Assembly (NCBI GenBank): GCA_020161065.1
Contig: JAIUPH010000028.1
Coordinates: forward strand, 451,879-515,878
Length of the DNA stretch: 64,000 nt
Direction: 5' to 3'
Origin: Pseudomonadota bacterium
GTDB lineage: Bacteria; Pseudomonadota; Gammaproteobacteria; Burkholderiales; Burkholderiaceae_C
Part shown: piece after piece, positions 56,366 to 64,000 of the stretch
Layout: every line of letters starts with the position of its first letter
Numbering within the stretch: the stretch's first letter is position 1
Notes under the pieces: generated by a model
Database searches by the model: none
The model's input: only the letters and a program-made list of their open reading frames with translations
What the model was told of the DNA's origin: nothing
Made by a program: the position numbers and the translations under genes

Positions 56366-57513
56366 GGCTTGTCTCCTTTGTCGAGCCAATCGTCCAGGAT
56401 CTGCTGGCGATGCTGCCCGCGCTGCGGCACGCGGCCGGCGCGGCCGGGCGTGCGCGACAGCCGCGGCGCGGGGGCAGCCTGTTGCACGCCGTCAATGCGG
56501 CAGTACACGCCGCGCGCGGCCATGTGCGGGTGCGCGGCCGCCGCGTCGGGGTCGAGCACGGGCGCGAAGCAGGCGTCGCTGCCTTCGAGCAGCGCGCACC
56601 ATTCGTCGCGCGTGCGCCGCGCGAAATGGTAGGCGAAGGCCTGGCGCAGCTGCGGCCAGCTGCGCGCGTCGCCGGCGCCGGCGAAGGCGGGGTCGCCGGC
56701 CAGGCCCAGCTTGTCGATCAGCAGGCGGCGGAACTTCGGCTCCACCGCGCCGACGGTGATGAAGCCGCCGTCGCTGCAGCGGTAGGTGGCATACCAGTGC
56801 GGCCCGTCGAGCACGCTGTGCCCGCGCTCGTTGACGAACTGCCCGGCCGAGCGCAGCCCCATCAGCAAATTGGTCATGTTGGCGCTGCCGTCGACGATGG
56901 CCGCGTCGACCACCTGGCCCGGGCCGCCGGCGCGCACGTGCATCAGCGCGGCCAGCAGGCCGAGCGCCAGGTACATGGCGCCGCCGCCGATGTCGCCCAC
57001 CAGGCTGGGCGGCGTGATCGGCGCGTCGCCCGGCGCGCCGGCGTACCACAGCGCGCCCGACAGCGCGATGTAGTTGAGGTCGTGCCCGGCCGCCGGCGCC
57101 AGCGGCCCGCTCTGGCCCCAGCCCGTCATGCGGCCGTAGACCAGCTTCGGGTTGCGCGCCAGGCATTCGTCGGGGCCGAGGCCCAGGCGTTCCATCACGC
57201 CGGGGCGCATGCCTTCGATCAGCGCGTCGCTGCGCTCGACCAGCGACAGCAGCGTTTGCACGTCGTCGGCGCGCTTGAGGTCGAGCGCGATCGAGCGCTT
57301 GCCGCGGTGCGTGACGTCGTGGCGCCCGAGGTCGAAGCCTTCGGCGTCGACGCTGGCGCGGTCGACCAGCACGACATCGGCGCCCAGGTCGGCCAGCAGC
57401 ATGCCGCAGAACGGCGCCGGGCCGATGCCCTGGATCTCCAGCACGCGCAGGCCGGCCAGCGGCCCGCCGTGCGGCCCGCTGTGCTCGCCGGCATGCTGGC
57501 CGGCCGCGCTCAT
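56362..57513 (-). CDS. Alpha-methylacyl-CoA racemase-like CaiB/BaiF CoA-transferase family protein
   Basis: 383 residues. The N-terminal GIGPAPFCGMLLADLGADVV matches alpha-methylacyl-CoA racemase. The two catalytic bases of that enzyme are in place: H144 in GHDLNYIALSG and D174 in LVGDIGGGAM, with a Glu in VGAVEPKF. It epimerises the (2R)-methyl to the (2S)-methyl acyl-CoA needed by acyl-CoA dehydrogenases. It points to methyl-branched (isoprenoid-like or steroid side chain) substrates. Overlaps its neighbours by 4 nt on both sides. Confidence 0.88.
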   Translation of the reverse strand: MSAAGQHAGEHSGPHGGPLAGLRVLEIQGIGPAPFCGMLLADLGADVVLVDRASVDAEGFDLGRHDVTHRGKRSIALDLKRADDVQTLLSLVERSDALIEGMRPGVMERLGLGPDECLARNPKLVYGRMTGWGQSGPLAPAAGHDLNYIALSGALWYAGAPGDAPITPPSLVGDIGGGAMYLALGLLAALMHVRAGGPGQVVDAAIVDGSANMTNLLMGLRSAGQFVNERGHSVLDGPHWYATYRCSDGGFITVGAVEPKFRRLLIDKLGLAGDPAFAGAGDARSWPQLRQAFAYHFARRTRDEWCALLEGSDACFAPVLDPDAAAAHPHMAARGVYCRIDGVQQAAPAPRLSRTPGRAGRVPQRGQHRQQILDDWLDKGDKP

Positions 57514-58667
57514 ATGAAGGCCCCGATGCCGGTGAGCGCGCGCGAGATCATCAGCTTCTGGATCTCGGTCGTGCCGTCGGGGATGGGGATGACGATCGCT
57601 TCGCGCGCCAGGCGCTCGACGTCGAACTCCTTCGTCAGGCCGTTGCCGCCATGCAGTTGCACGGCGTCGCGGCAGACCTTGACGGCGTTCTCGGTGGCGA
57701 ACCATTTCGACATCGACGACTGCACGTCGCAGCGGATGCCCTGGTCCATCATCGAGAAGGCGCGGAAGCACATCAGCCGCGAGGCGTCGAGCAGCGTCGC
57801 CATCTCGGCGATCTTGGCCGCCACCAGCTGGTGCGCGGCGATCGGCTTGCCGAACTGGCGGCGCTCTTTCGCATAGGCGATCGACGCTTCCAGCGCGGCG
57901 CGCATCAGCCCGACCGACAGCATGCCGACGTTGGCGCGCGCCTTCTCGAACAGCTTCATCGTGTTCTTCAGCGCCTGGCCTTCCTCCCACACGATGTTGG
58001 CGTACGGCACGCGCGTGTCGCTGAAGAACAGCTGCGCGGTCGACTGGCCGTTGAGCGCGATCTTGTCGATGTTGCGCGACTCGAAGCCGTGCGCCTCGCG
58101 GTCGACCAGGATGTGCGACAGCTCGCCGTTCGGCCCGGTGCGCGCGGTGACGATGGCGATGTCGGCGTAGTGGCCGTTGGAGATCCAGGTCTTCTCGCCG
58201 TTGATGATGAAGTGCTCGCCGTCGCGGCGCGCGCTGGTCTTGATGTCGGCGACGTTGGAGCCGACGTCGGGCTCGCTGATGCAGAAGGCGCCGAACGTGC
58301 GGCCGGCCATCATGTCGGCCAGGTAGCGGTCGCGCAGGTGCGCCTGCGACGGCGGCAACTCGGCCAGCGTCAGCGCCATGCCCTTGTTGATCATCACGCA
58401 AAGGCCGATGTCGACCGACACCGCGCACAGCTCTTCGAACAGCATGGCCTCGGTGACGATCGACAAGCCCATGCCGCCGTGCTCGGCCGACACCGTGGCG
58501 CCGGGCAGGCCGAACTCGGCAATCGCCTGCGTCAGCTCGCGCATGCGGTCCTTGGGGATCGGGTGGTCGCGGTGGCGCCGCGCGGCGGGGCGGATCTCGG
58601 CGTCCAGGAACTTGCGAAAGCCCTCGACCGCAAGCTGCTGTTCTTCGCTGGGTTGCTGGATGTTCAT
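57510..58667 (-). CDS. Acyl-CoA dehydrogenase
   Basis: 385 residues. Motifs are FCISEPDVGSNVADI, KTWISNGHYADIA, VQLHGGNGLTKEFDVERL and IPDGTTEIQKL. In the last motif Asp replaces the MCAD-type catalytic Glu, so the base or substrate class may differ. It heads the operon of racemase, ligase, WS/DGAT and FGE genes. Palindrome site A lies 34 nt upstream of its ATG. Confidence 0.9.
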   Translation of the reverse strand: MNIQQPSEEQQLAVEGFRKFLDAEIRPAARRHRDHPIPKDRMRELTQAIAEFGLPGATVSAEHGGMGLSIVTEAMLFEELCAVSVDIGLCVMINKGMALTLAELPPSQAHLRDRYLADMMAGRTFGAFCISEPDVGSNVADIKTSARRDGEHFIINGEKTWISNGHYADIAIVTARTGPNGELSHILVDREAHGFESRNIDKIALNGQSTAQLFFSDTRVPYANIVWEEGQALKNTMKLFEKARANVGMLSVGLMRAALEASIAYAKERRQFGKPIAAHQLVAAKIAEMATLLDASRLMCFRAFSMMDQGIRCDVQSSMSKWFATENAVKVCRDAVQLHGGNGLTKEFDVERLAREAIVIPIPDGTTEIQKLMISRALTGIGAFI

Positions 58668-58700
58668 GGCGCCAGATTAGGCCGCCCCCCGCCCGCCCGG

Positions 58701-58719
58701 CCCACCCTTTTGGGATGGC
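58701..58719. promoter_or_regulatory. Cluster palindrome, site A
   Basis: CCCACCCTTTTGGGATGGC. First of two copies in the 152-bp divergent promoter between the dehydrogenase (ATG 58667) and the hydrolase (ATG 58820) genes. Its centre is 42 bp from that of site B, about four helical turns, so bound proteins would lie on the same DNA face. Confidence 0.62.
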
Positions 58720-58742
58720 GCAAGGCGCGCCCGCGTGCCAAG

Positions 58743-58761
58743 CCCACTCCAAAAGGATGGG
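58743..58761. promoter_or_regulatory. Cluster palindrome, site B
   Basis: CCCACTCCAAAAGGATGGG; the reverse strand reads CCCATCCTTTTGGAGTGGG, nearly the same as site C at 45740. It lies 59 nt upstream of the hydrolase ATG. Confidence 0.62.
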
Positions 58762-58819
58762 CGCCGCGGCGTGGCGCCCGCCCTATGGTGCAAGCCTTCG
58801 AGGAGCCCCTTCAACGCCC

Positions 58820-60046
58820 ATGCGACAGCCGATGGCACCGACACGCGCCGCCCGCCCGGTCACCGCCGCCCCCTGGTGGGAGCGCCTGCCCGACGACTTC
58901 CGCGGCCATTCGGGCCGCGGCCGCGGCAGCGCCGATGCCAAGGCCGACATCGGCCGCCGCAGCGTGCGCCAGCGGCTGCAGGTGTGCGGCGTGGCCGCGC
59001 TGGAGCGCATGGCGCGCGTGCCGCTGGCCATCATGGTGGCGGCCGCCACGCGCTCGTCGCTGGCCGCGCAAGGCAGCGCGGCCGGCGAGTTCGAGGCCTT
59101 GCGCTTCTACGAGCCGCTGGCCCGCGCCGGCGACGCCGCGCGCGTGTTCGTGCCGCCGCGCGCCGACATCAAGATCGACGAACGCGCGCTGCCGCCGCTG
59201 CGCGCGCGCGGCGGCGAGATCCGGCGCCGCGAGCTGCGCTTTCGCAGCCCCTTCCAGCCGCTGAACCCGGCGGCCATGGCCAGCATCGCGCGCATGGAGC
59301 GCAGCGTGGTGGCGCACGCCGAGCACTGGTGCCATGGCGACCAGCCGCGGCCGACGCTGATCGTCGCGCACGGCTTCGCTTTCGACGCGCCCTGGCTCAA
59401 CGCCCACGCTTTGGGCCTGCGCGAGCTGTACCGCGCCGGCTACGACATCCTGCTGTCGACCTTTCCGCACCACGGGCCGCGCGCCGAGCTCGACCTGCCG
59501 TTCAACGGCTACGGCGTGTTCGGCAACGGGCTGCTGCACTTCAACGAAGTGACGCTGCTGGCCATCCACGACCTGCGCGTGTTCATCGGCCACCTGCAAG
59601 CGCGCGGCGTCGGGCCGATCGGCATCGCCGGCATCTCGCTGGGCGGCTACACCGCGGCGCTGCTGGCCAGCGTGGAGCCGCGGCTGGCCTACTGCATCCC
59701 GGTGGTGCCCGCGGTGACGCCGATCGACGCCTTCCTGGAATGGCAGCCCACCGGCGTGATGCTGTCGGCGCTGATGCGCAGCCAGGGCATCAGCGTGGCG
59801 CAGATGCGTGCGCTGGTGGCCATCCACAACCCGCTGACCTACGCCTCGCCGATGGCCGGCGAACGCGTGCTCATCATCGCCGGCGCAGGCGACCGCGTCA
59901 CCGGCCCCAACCACGTGCAACTGCTGCAGCAGCACTGGCCGGGCAGCCGGCTGCACTGGTTCCCGGGCAACCACATCCTGCACTTCGGGCGCCGCGACTA
60001 CCTCAAGCTGATGCGCGCGCACATCGACCGCTGGAGCGCGCCGTGA
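58820..60046 (+). CDS. Alpha/beta hydrolase
   Basis: 408 residues from ATG 58820; an ATG at 58832 is an alternative. A long N-terminal region without signal peptide precedes the hydrolase core. The core shows oxyanion strand LIVAHGF, nucleophile elbow IAGISLGGYTAALLAS, acidic region LIIAGAGDRVTG and catalytic His in FPGNHILHFGR. It probably cleaves an ester or CoA-thioester intermediate of the pathway. The stop overlaps the next gene's GTG (GTGA). It belongs to the regulon through sites A and B. Confidence 0.83.
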   Translation: MRQPMAPTRAARPVTAAPWWERLPDDFRGHSGRGRGSADAKADIGRRSVRQRLQVCGVAALERMARVPLAIMVAAATRSSLAAQGSAAGEFEALRFYEPLARAGDAARVFVPPRADIKIDERALPPLRARGGEIRRRELRFRSPFQPLNPAAMASIARMERSVVAHAEHWCHGDQPRPTLIVAHGFAFDAPWLNAHALGLRELYRAGYDILLSTFPHHGPRAELDLPFNGYGVFGNGLLHFNEVTLLAIHDLRVFIGHLQARGVGPIGIAGISLGGYTAALLASVEPRLAYCIPVVPAVTPIDAFLEWQPTGVMLSALMRSQGISVAQMRALVAIHNPLTYASPMAGERVLIIAGAGDRVTGPNHVQLLQQHWPGSRLHWFPGNHILHFGRRDYLKLMRAHIDRWSAP

Positions 60047-61164
60047 CGACGCCTGCAGCGACAGCGGCCGCGGCAAGCGCCGCGGCGAGCGCCGACCACT
60101 ACCGATCGATCTTCCGCCCGGGGCTGTTCGACGGCCGGACCGTCATCGTCACCGGCGGCGGCAGCGGCATCGGCCGCTGCTGCGCGCACGAGCTGGCGGC
60201 GCTTGGCGCGCACGTCGCCATCGTCGGCCGCAGCGCCGACAAGCTGGCCGCCGTGCAGGCCGAGATCGAAAGCGCCGGCGGCCGCGTGTCCACGCACGCC
60301 GGCGACATCCGCGACGAAGCCGGCGTCGGCGCGATGGTCGACGCCGTGCTGCAGCGCACCGGCCGCATCGACGGCCTCGTCAACAACGCCGGCGGCCAGT
60401 TCTTCTCGCCGCTGGAGCAGATCACGACCAAGGGCTTCGAGGCCGTGGTGCGCAACAACCTGACCGGCGGCTTCATCGTCATGCGCGAGGTCTACACGCG
60501 CTGGATGGCCGCCCACGGCGGCGCCATCGTCAACATGACGGCCGACATGTGGAACGGCCTGCCCGGCATCGCCCACTCCGGCGCGGCGCGCGCGGCGATG
60601 AACTCGCTGACCGAAAGCGCGGCCTGCGAATGGGCCGCCGCCGGCGTGCGCGTCAACAGCGTGGCCCCGGGCGTGATCGCCTCCAGCGGCTTCGACCACT
60701 ACGACGGCGCCGCCGTCGAGCGCATCCTCGACTACACCCGCACGGTACCGGCACAACGCTACGGCACCGTCTCGGAAGTCTCGGCCGCGATCGTCTTCCT
60801 GCTCTCACCGGCCGCCGGCTTCATCACCGGCAGCTGCATCCGCATCGACGGCGGCGGGCCCAATGCGCGCAGTTCGTGGAAGCTGCAGCCGCACGACAAG
60901 AGCGTGGCGTTCGAGGCGTTTCATCTGGACTCGGCGCCGGCGTTGTTGAAGGGGAAGGCGGGGCTGAGCGGCAGCGGGGCCTGGCCAAGCGGTCGCTGGC
61001 GCGAGCGATCCGCTATCCTGCGGCGCAGGCGCCGAAGAGATGGCGCACCATCGCTTCAAGGCAGTGCACCGCCAATCGCATGTCTTCCGCCCGCCTCCGC
61101 ATCGTGCACGTCTCCGACCTTCACATCGGCAAGGAGCGGTCGCCGGCGCGCTGGCGCGACGTGA
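60043..61164 (+). CDS. SDR oxidoreductase, PECR-like trans-2-enoyl-CoA reductase, with aberrant C-terminus
   Basis: GTG start at 60043. Cofactor motif VTGGGSGIGRCCAHELA, NNAGGQFFSPLEQI, and GIAHSGAARAAMNSLTESAA, the Tyr-less active-site segment typical of peroxisomal trans-2-enoyl-CoA reductases. LLSPAAGFITGSCIRIDGG closes the fold. Family members end soon after KLQPHDKSVAFEAFHL. Here the frame continues about 70 more residues of Arg/Ser-rich sequence and overlaps the next gene by 85 nt. A one-base shift would give TGA at 60965-60967. The end may therefore be damaged by a junction or a frameshift. Confidence 0.8.
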   Translation: MTTPAATAAAASAAASADHYRSIFRPGLFDGRTVIVTGGGSGIGRCCAHELAALGAHVAIVGRSADKLAAVQAEIESAGGRVSTHAGDIRDEAGVGAMVDAVLQRTGRIDGLVNNAGGQFFSPLEQITTKGFEAVVRNNLTGGFIVMREVYTRWMAAHGGAIVNMTADMWNGLPGIAHSGAARAAMNSLTESAACEWAAAGVRVNSVAPGVIASSGFDHYDGAAVERILDYTRTVPAQRYGTVSEVSAAIVFLLSPAAGFITGSCIRIDGGGPNARSSWKLQPHDKSVAFEAFHLDSAPALLKGKAGLSGSGAWPSGRWRERSAILRRRRRRDGAPSLQGSAPPIACLPPASASCTSPTFTSARSGRRRAGAT

Positions 61165-64000
61165 TGGGCACGGCGTGGGAGAACAACCTGCGCGCCATCC
61201 ATGCGGACGGCCCTGCGATCGACCTCGTGTGCTTCACCGGCGACTTGGCGCAATCCGCACAGCCGGGCCAGTACGAAGAAGCGACGGCTTTCGTCGAAAC
61301 GCTGCTGCGGCTGCTGGACGTGCCCAGCGACCGCTTCTTCTGCGTGCCAGGCAACCACGACGTCGACCGTCTCGTCGACCCGCAGGCCTGGCAGGCGTTG
61401 CGCGACGCCTGGGGCTCACCATCACTCGATGCGGCAACGCTCAGCCGCTGGCTGGCTGGCGCCGGGGGCCCGCCGTTCGGCTGCCAGCCGTCGTGGATCG
61501 ACCGCGTCGCTGAGCGCCAGCGCGCCTATGCCGACTGGCTGGCCGCGCGCGGTCTGATGCATTTGCTGCCGGGGCGCGGCGGTCATCCGCGGCTGGGCTG
61601 GCGGCACACCCTGCAACGCCCCGGCTGGCCCGTGCCATTGAATATCCTTGGCTTCGACAGCGCCTGGCTGGCCGGCGACGACGGCGACGCCGGCAAGGTG
61701 CGCTTGACCGACGATCAGATCAACCTGCTCGCCTGCGACGCGCAGGGCAAGCCCTGGCCAGGCGCAGCCTTGGGCCTGCTCCACCACCCCCCGGGTGAAC
61801 TGGCCGAGTGGCAGACCGGCCGCACCCTGCACGACCGCGGCGTGCAGATCCTGCTGCAAGGGCATGTCCACCTCACCGACGTGACGCAGACCTCGTCACC
61901 CGGCCATGGCATGCGCGTCTTCACGTCGGGGTGCTTGTACGAGTCCGACACCAAGGACAACACCATGCAGGTGCTGGACCTGGACCTGCACGACGACGGA
62001 CGCTTGCTGCCGGTCCAACTGTGGGCGCGGACTTGGCATGACAGGGCCCGCGAGTGGGGCGACGGCCATCCGTTGACCGGCATGCGCAACGGTCGCTTGC
62101 GGTTCGATGACCAGGGCCGGCCTGCGTCGAACGACAGCCCGCAGGAACCGGCAACGCTGCCGGCGCGCTTCGCGTTGGCGGCGACGCGGCTGTCCCCTGT
62201 GTTGCTGACCCGGACCGCGGCCGGCACCGTCGGCCGTGCCGAACCGCTGGCCGCCCTGGGCGCCGCCTTGCGCGGCGCCGACGCCAGCGTGCCGCGCGAC
62301 CGCGTCATCGTCGTCGAGGGCATGGCCGGCATCGGCAAGTCGAAACTCACCGCGAAGGCGCTCGAGGCGCATTGGCTCGCCTGCACCAGCGCGGCAGAGG
62401 TGGTCAGGATTGCCTTGCCGCCGATGTCGAGCAGCCTGCCCGCTGCATCGCCGGGCGACGCAAGCTCGGCCGCGCTGCGTGATGCGATGTTGTCGGCGCT
62501 TGCCGACGCCTTTGCGCTGCGCGGCGGTCCGACCGAGCGCCGTGCCGAGCTGGCCGCTCGCTTGGATGCGCAGGCGCCGTCGACCTGCCTGGTGTGGATC
62601 GACAACGTCGACGGTGACCTGCAAGCCAGCGCCGCGGTGGAGGTGGTCGATACCCTGCAGCGCGCCACGGCCGGCCGCGGGGGGTTGGCACCGGTGGTGC
62701 TGGCGGCACGTCGGCGCCACATCGGCCAGTCCGCGGGCTGGGTGCGCGTGCAGGTTGGCCGCCTGCCGCGCGCGGAGTCGATCGCGCTGCTGAATGCCTT
62801 GCTCACGGCTGCCGGTATCGCCCCGTCTGCGGCAGCCGCGCTCGATCCGCTGTGCCAGGCACTCGGCGATCTGCCGCTGGCACTGCGGCTGGCCGCGGGT
62901 TACCTTGCCGGCGGCCACGATGCCGAGTCCTACCTCGCGTTGTTGCGCGAGCGCGAACTCGCACTGACGCCGGCCGACGAGGCCGACCGCCTGGCCGAAG
63001 GCGTGCTCGGCGAGGACGCGGCCCGGCGGACCCTCAAGACCTCGTTTGCTCTTGCTTGGGTGGAGTGGCAGCGCATCAGCGCATCGCCCGACGGCAACGC
63101 CGCGTGGCCTGCTGCGCTGGCATCGCTGGCCCACGCGACGGGCGGCGACACGGGGGCTGCGCTCGCCGCGGCCATCAGCGGCCTCCAAGAGCCGCATGCG
63201 TTTCGTCTTCTGGCCATCGCAGCGCGCCGCGCAGGCTTGCTGGAGTGGATCGATGGCAAGGGCGACGACGGCCAGCTTCGCGTCGATCTGCATCCGTTGT
63301 GGGCAGAGTTCCTGCGCTCGGCGCTTCCCGACCAGGCACCGATCGCCAGAGCGCGAGCTCAGGCCTGGTGGATGAGCCAGGTTGCCGACAGCGCCGATCT
63401 CGAAGAGCGGCGCGCGCGTTGGGATGGCGTGGCACGCGAGTCGGCATCGCTGGCCCGCTGGCTGACCGCCGTGGAAGCGGACCAGGTTCACGCCGTCGGG
63501 CGCGCCGCGCACGCATTTGCGACGATGCACGGCCCGTTCGGCATGTGGCGCGACGCGCTGACCCGCTGGGCCGCCAACAGCACCGAACCTGCGGTTCAGA
63601 GTGACCTGCTTTGGACATTGAGTCTCGTCGCAGAAAGCAGCGGCGCGCTCGACCTTGCCACGCGCGCTGCCGAGCTGATGCACCGGCTCGACCAGGCGAG
63701 GGGCGCCGACCGTGAAGCAGCCATGGCGAAGGGCAAGATCGCCGACATCTTCGAAGCCCGCGGCCAGCTCGACGAGGCGCTGCGCATTCGCCGCGAGGAG
63801 CAGCTTCCCGTCTTCGAACGCCTCGGCGCCGTCCGCGAGAAGGCCGTCACGATGGGCAAGATCGCCGACATCTTCCAAGCCCGCGGCCAGCTCGACGAGG
63901 CGCTGCGCATTCGCCGCGAGGAGGCGCTTCCCGTCTACGAACGCCTCGGCGACGTCCGCGCCAAGGCCATCACCATGGGCAAGATCGCCGACATCTTCCA
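61080..64000 (+). CDS. Metallophosphoesterase-STAND NTPase-TPR fusion (right end off window)
   Basis: 973 codons are visible from ATG 61080, open at the edge. Residues 1-~300 are a calcineurin-like phosphoesterase with all metal motifs intact: SDLHIG (D13, H15), FTGDLAQ (D55), VPGNHDVD (N92, H93), LLHHPPG and LQGHVHLTD (H262, H264). A STAND/AP-ATPase-like NTPase follows, with Walker A EGMAGIGKSK (G414-S421), Walker B LVWIDNVDGD (near 508) and GDLPLALRLAAGYL (GxP-type). The C-terminus holds 41-residue TPRs (GKIADIFxARGQLDEALRIR). The layout of effector, switch and repeat sensor matches bacterial conflict systems. Its function is not established. Confidence 0.85.
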   Translation, partial: MSSARLRIVHVSDLHIGKERSPARWRDVMGTAWENNLRAIHADGPAIDLVCFTGDLAQSAQPGQYEEATAFVETLLRLLDVPSDRFFCVPGNHDVDRLVDPQAWQALRDAWGSPSLDAATLSRWLAGAGGPPFGCQPSWIDRVAERQRAYADWLAARGLMHLLPGRGGHPRLGWRHTLQRPGWPVPLNILGFDSAWLAGDDGDAGKVRLTDDQINLLACDAQGKPWPGAALGLLHHPPGELAEWQTGRTLHDRGVQILLQGHVHLTDVTQTSSPGHGMRVFTSGCLYESDTKDNTMQVLDLDLHDDGRLLPVQLWARTWHDRAREWGDGHPLTGMRNGRLRFDDQGRPASNDSPQEPATLPARFALAATRLSPVLLTRTAAGTVGRAEPLAALGAALRGADASVPRDRVIVVEGMAGIGKSKLTAKALEAHWLACTSAAEVVRIALPPMSSSLPAASPGDASSAALRDAMLSALADAFALRGGPTERRAELAARLDAQAPSTCLVWIDNVDGDLQASAAVEVVDTLQRATAGRGGLAPVVLAARRRHIGQSAGWVRVQVGRLPRAESIALLNALLTAAGIAPSAAAALDPLCQALGDLPLALRLAAGYLAGGHDAESYLALLRERELALTPADEADRLAEGVLGEDAARRTLKTSFALAWVEWQRISASPDGNAAWPAALASLAHATGGDTGAALAAAISGLQEPHAFRLLAIAARRAGLLEWIDGKGDDGQLRVDLHPLWAEFLRSALPDQAPIARARAQAWWMSQVADSADLEERRARWDGVARESASLARWLTAVEADQVHAVGRAAHAFATMHGPFGMWRDALTRWAANSTEPAVQSDLLWTLSLVAESSGALDLATRAAELMHRLDQARGADREAAMAKGKIADIFEARGQLDEALRIRREEQLPVFERLGAVREKAVTMGKIADIFQARGQLDEALRIRREEALPVYERLGDVRAKAITMGKIADIF
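63732..64000 (+). repeat. Tandem 123-bp TPR-coding repeats
   Basis: GGCAAGATCGCCGACATCTT recurs at 63732, 63855 and 63978, exactly 123 bp apart (41 codons), with nearly identical intervening sequence. The array continues beyond the window. Identity at third codon positions indicates recent duplication or gene conversion. Confidence 0.9.

Noticed and set aside
54639-56495. N-terminal extension of the WS/DGAT ORF on the minus strand
   Set aside because: Out-of-frame shadow of the acyl-CoA ligase gene; the conserved MNSKLSGQDALFLN start lies at 54638 with ATGA coupling.
61896-63878. 660-codon minus-strand ORF opposite the STAND gene
   Set aside because: Plus-strand frame has intact metallophosphoesterase, Walker and TPR motifs. 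The minus ORF only mirrors the TPR repeats and is otherwise Arg/Gln-rich.

Overview
The window looks like chromosomal DNA of a very GC-rich betaproteobacterium, most likely Burkholderiales. That placement is an inference from codon use, the thrS and tex sequences, and the DUF1302/DUF1329/YCF48/RND gene set; no rRNA or tRNA gene is visible to anchor it. Long antisense ORFs are abundant because of the base composition and were left out.

Layout. (1) 1-7.2 kb: thrS runs off the left edge, with a threonine-rich leader peptide and attenuator in front of it. A cytosolic histidine kinase, tex and an Lrp/AsnC regulator follow. (2) 7.4-13.3 kb: a tight plus-strand operon encodes a PhyH dioxygenase, an SHMT-like PLP enzyme, a three-part ABC importer and a Rieske oxygenase, transcribed divergently from the Lrp gene. 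(3) 13.3-18.6 kb: housekeeping or miscellaneous genes (HI0933-like flavoprotein, lipoprotein hydrolase, LD-carboxypeptidase, tadA, TerC). (4) 18.6-26.3 kb: an apparent accessory segment. It holds a frameshifted HigA-like antitoxin and a minus-strand operon for a molybdopterin enzyme of the pyrogallol transhydroxylase/resorcinol hydroxylase family with its Fe-S subunit, cytochrome b561, a YcaC-like hydrolase and secreted small proteins. A divergent TetR gene is flanked by two copies of the same 22-bp operator. (5) 26.3-61 kb: a large catabolic region. (6) 61-64 kb: the start of a metallophosphoesterase-STAND-TPR protein, open at the right edge, resembling a conflict or antiphage sensor.

The catabolic region carries five acyl-CoA dehydrogenases, two acyl-CoA ligases, an alpha-methylacyl-CoA racemase, enoyl-CoA hydratase, MaoC hydratase, MFE2-type and PECR-type SDRs, and an SCP2-type thiolase beside an internally deleted thiolase. 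It also has a WS/DGAT acyltransferase, an outer-membrane/periplasmic/RND transport set (DUF1302, DUF1329, YCF48, MMPL), an MFS permease, a periplasmic cysteine-type sulfatase, a formylglycine-generating enzyme and a beta-propeller lactonase-like protein. Together these suggest uptake and desulfation of a hydrophobic, methyl-branched sulfate ester, CoA activation, stereo-inversion at the alpha-methyl carbon, beta-oxidation and storage as neutral lipid. The substrate is not identifiable from sequence alone.

Regulation. Four copies of a 19-bp imperfect palindrome (CCC..CC-TTT-GG..GGG) lie in the three intergenic regions that head five transcription units of this cluster. A MalT-like LuxR (LAL) regulator is encoded in the middle and is the natural candidate to bind them. 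This appears to be one regulon.
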